Source: Andalucia godoyi (lineage: Eukaryota; Discoba; Jakobea; Jakobida; Andaluciidae). From it: a DNA stretch of 64,000 bases. Positions 61,689 to 64,000 of the stretch are shown in pieces. Position numbers and translations under genes: made by a program. Positions within the stretch are counted from its first letter, which is position 1. The number at the start of each line of letters is the position of its first letter. The stretch is from the NCBI GenBank assembly GCA_009859145.1, contig VRVR01000008.1, positions 319,494 through 383,493 of the forward strand, in the 5' to 3' direction. Under the pieces are notes generated by a model that saw nothing but the letters and a program-made list of their open reading frames with translations, had not been told where the DNA came from and did no database searches.

Positions 61689-64000
61689 CTATTCTTGAGC
61701 ATCAAGTAACTGCAAGATCACGCATTGCTCTTCAAACTCTTCATCAACTTCTCGTAGGCGTCCCAGTGTTCGCAAGAACCGCGTGTGTGTCACGTTCAGA
61801 TCCGCATGGGTCGTTTCGGCATCCTTCTTGTACAACGCCGCCGCCAGCCGCAACTTCTTGATACTCTCGTTGAGGTCCGTTACAAGTGGACGAAGTTTCT
61901 GTGAAACAAGAGTAGAGCACTGGTCAAACCATTCCGCCGCCGCCAGGCCTTTCGGATGCTCGATGCTCTGCGCACCATCCGGCAGCATGGAAACCAGCTC
62001 ATTGAAAAACATGACATACGCCGTTTCTTGAATCTGCGCAGGATCGTGCTCTTTTCGCATTTTGTCTGCGACATCCAGGCTGTTACTGATCGCCGCCTTG
62101 ACAATAGCTTCGAAGGACGATCTGATATCGTCTCCGGTTGCAGCCATGGTCTGTGAAAAGAACAGCTCAAGCGTTTTCACATGATTAGGTAGACTGACCG
62201 TGGACAATTCGTCCAATTTTGCTGACTGCGATTGCACCTGCGGAGCAAGCGACTGGAGGTGTCCCGTGACTTCCTTGGACAGGGAAGAAATCGCAGCGAT
62301 GCACTCTGCTCGCAGTACCTCAAGGTCAGCGTCGACGTGAACGGGTTGTGGCACATCGACAGCGGCGAATCCCTTGCGGATAACTTCTGATTCCTCCGCA
62401 ATCAAATCGCGAACAGAGGAGAGTAGGCGGTCGAACGACGACTGCGTTTCCTTCTCCATGCGGACAACATCGGCTTTCACTTCTTCCAATGATTGCGCTG
62501 TCGTGGAATGCTGCAGACGAAGCGTCTCCGACAGGACTTTGAACAGCCCTTCCTTGGAGTCCGTGAGCCTTCGTAAACCCGAAAGATCGAATGCGTCTCG
62601 AACACTGCCAATACTCTGATGCAACTCTGCCAGCGTGGAGGACACTGTTGTGATGCCGTCCTTCGTTGCACCACTCAGAGAGGCCAATTCTCTACGCACA
62701 GACTCGTGCATCCTCCCTTCGATCTCCGCAAGAAGCGTCGATATTTCCGCCAACGAAATGTCTTCGCGATGAAGCAATTGATGCAGAGGATGAATTTCCT
62801 TCACAAGATTTGTCGTCTGCTCGGCAATGCGATTGGAAACAGACTGCACGGCATCCAGCAAGCATTGCTTCTCGCTGCTGAATGATGCAGACCAAGAAGC
62901 CTCCGTGGAACTTAAAGTTCCTCGGACGTCGCTTCGAACCTCTTCTAAAACCTGCATGAAGTCAACCATTTCCGTCTTGAACATAGCCGCCAAGTCACGA
63001 ATCTCGGCTCGAATGTCGCCTATTGCGAACGCCGTTCCCGAACCCTCGCTATGAACAGAAGTGTCAGCAACACACGTCTCCTTATCGACTACCATGGCCA
63101 CGGACAGGTCGGACAGCTTTTCATTCAGAACATCTCGGAGTTCATGATTTGAGACCCCACGATGTTCCGCCCACGACCGCTCCAGCGATCTCAGCTGCTG
63201 CGCCAGTCTCTCTCGATCTAACAACAAGTCCGATTGAATCTTACTCGTGACGGCTGGCAATCCGTCCTCGATCGCCTTGCTAGAGGTCAATGCAGACTCG
63301 TGTATGAGCTTGGACACCGTTTCCAAGATCTCATCGTTGCGTTTCGACAAGGAGTGTCTTGTCAGATTCAAGGCATCCAGGATGGCTGCGTGCTGCGTGG
63401 AACATGTCGAAGCTTGCACGGCAATGGCCTCCTTCATGTCGGACAAAAGATCCGGAACAGCAACAAGCTGAGAAATGTTCTCTGCGACCACATGCAAATC
63501 CGCATGGAGGGCTGCCGTGTCAGAGCCTTGTTTCTCAGCAATCGTCTTGAGATGCGCCATATGGTCTTGGAAAACGGTTGCGAGCCCCCTTTCAACACTT
63601 GCAGACAGAGTTTTCTGCGCAGACTCTACTGAATCCGACATCTCCAATTTCAGCATCTCACCCAGCGTTGAAACGCACTGTTTGGCCGATTCCTCCCATG
63701 CACTCGAACCAAAGTTTGCATTCCTGGTCAGGTCAGCACTGAGGGAATGAGAAGCGGTCTCCACGCTCCGCTGCGCCTGCGCCACTGCATTGGCAATCTC
63801 GACCTTGACAGCGGCATCTGATGCAGAGAGATCGTCTCGAATGCACTCCGCAGATTTTCCAATCCACTGTTTCACTTCATCCATCGCAACCATGAAATCG
63901 GTCTTGAGTGCGGCATGCGAAGCTGCGAAGGCCGTTTGCAGAGTGTCGAGAGACGCATCCCAATCGCGTCTCATACCATCCGAAGCCACTTGCATACCTT
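61689..64000 (-). CDS. C-terminal part of a long helical/coiled-coil protein (5' end outside window)
   Basis: At least 768 residues, open to the window edge at the 5' side; the first in-frame ATG (63993-63995) need not be the real start. The sequence is Ala/Ser/Glu-rich with repeated amphipathic helices of about 30 residues (for example ASLDTLQTAFAASHAALKTD and ELHQSIGSVRDAF). It has few long heptad runs, so it may form a helical bundle or apolipoprotein-like rod more than a classical coiled coil. The final 110 residues (YVMFFNELVSMLPDGAQSI to the acidic end) look more compact. I do not recognise the family. Confidence 0.8.
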   Translation of the reverse strand, partial: GMQVASDGMRRDWDASLDTLQTAFAASHAALKTDFMVAMDEVKQWIGKSAECIRDDLSASDAAVKVEIANAVAQAQRSVETASHSLSADLTRNANFGSSAWEESAKQCVSTLGEMLKLEMSDSVESAQKTLSASVERGLATVFQDHMAHLKTIAEKQGSDTAALHADLHVVAENISQLVAVPDLLSDMKEAIAVQASTCSTQHAAILDALNLTRHSLSKRNDEILETVSKLIHESALTSSKAIEDGLPAVTSKIQSDLLLDRERLAQQLRSLERSWAEHRGVSNHELRDVLNEKLSDLSVAMVVDKETCVADTSVHSEGSGTAFAIGDIRAEIRDLAAMFKTEMVDFMQVLEEVRSDVRGTLSSTEASWSASFSSEKQCLLDAVQSVSNRIAEQTTNLVKEIHPLHQLLHREDISLAEISTLLAEIEGRMHESVRRELASLSGATKDGITTVSSTLAELHQSIGSVRDAFDLSGLRRLTDSKEGLFKVLSETLRLQHSTTAQSLEEVKADVVRMEKETQSSFDRLLSSVRDLIAEESEVIRKGFAAVDVPQPVHVDADLEVLRAECIAAISSLSKEVTGHLQSLAPQVQSQSAKLDELSTVSLPNHVKTLELFFSQTMAATGDDIRSSFEAIVKAAISNSLDVADKMRKEHDPAQIQETAYVMFFNELVSMLPDGAQSIEHPKGLAAAEWFDQCSTLVSQKLRPLVTDLNESIKKLRLAAALYKKDAETTHADLNVTHTRFLRTLGRLREVDEEFEEQCVILQLLDAQE

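Overview
The window comes from the nuclear genome of a unicellular, flagellated eukaryote that I cannot name. Genes are single units without operons or Shine-Dalgarno sites. Spliceosomal introns are present but rare, the standard genetic code fits every gene, and there are 25 genes or gene remnants in 64 kb. Several genes are ciliary or centriolar (IFT52, CCDC146/MBO2, an LRRCC1/VFL1-like protein), so the organism builds a motile flagellum. The others are ordinary eukaryotic genes: cytosolic isoleucyl-tRNA synthetase, RUVBL1, a CHD-type chromatin remodeller, ribophorin I, TRAP-gamma, an SLC25 carrier, a CRAL-TRIO protein and an Lsm11-like protein.

Layout. 0-7.5 kb: 3' end of a serine-rich protein, a bacterial-looking PLP enzyme, a CRAL-TRIO protein, a dispersed repeat holding an assembly gap, an SLC25 carrier and a nucleoside-hydrolase-like protein. 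7.6-21 kb: IleRS, IFT52, a disordered protein with a short first exon, CCDC146, a tiny spliced membrane protein and a WD40 protein. 21.5-40.6 kb: a RhoGAP-like protein with CTFxP repeats, the CHD remodeller, a 2405-residue ARM-like protein and Lsm11-like. 41-42.8 kb: a decayed Fanzor (eukaryotic relative of TnpB) followed by a 528-bp terminal-inverted-repeat element whose second copy lies at 3.7-4.35 kb. 42.9-64 kb: ribophorin I, the LRRCC1-like protein, two large coiled-coil proteins, an aldonolactone oxidase, a surface protein with two Dabb domains, RUVBL1 (three exons), TRAP-gamma and the C-terminal part of a long coiled-coil protein cut by the window edge.

Many neighbours are arranged head to head with 0.4-0.6 kb between start codons, or tail to tail with as little as 29 bp between stops. 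Intergenic DNA is rich in microsatellites. All introns found lie near the 5' ends of their genes. Several first methionines were corrected because the longest open frame starts at TTG or GTG or in a 5' UTR. The most unusual content is the Fanzor relic together with the two-copy non-coding element beside it.
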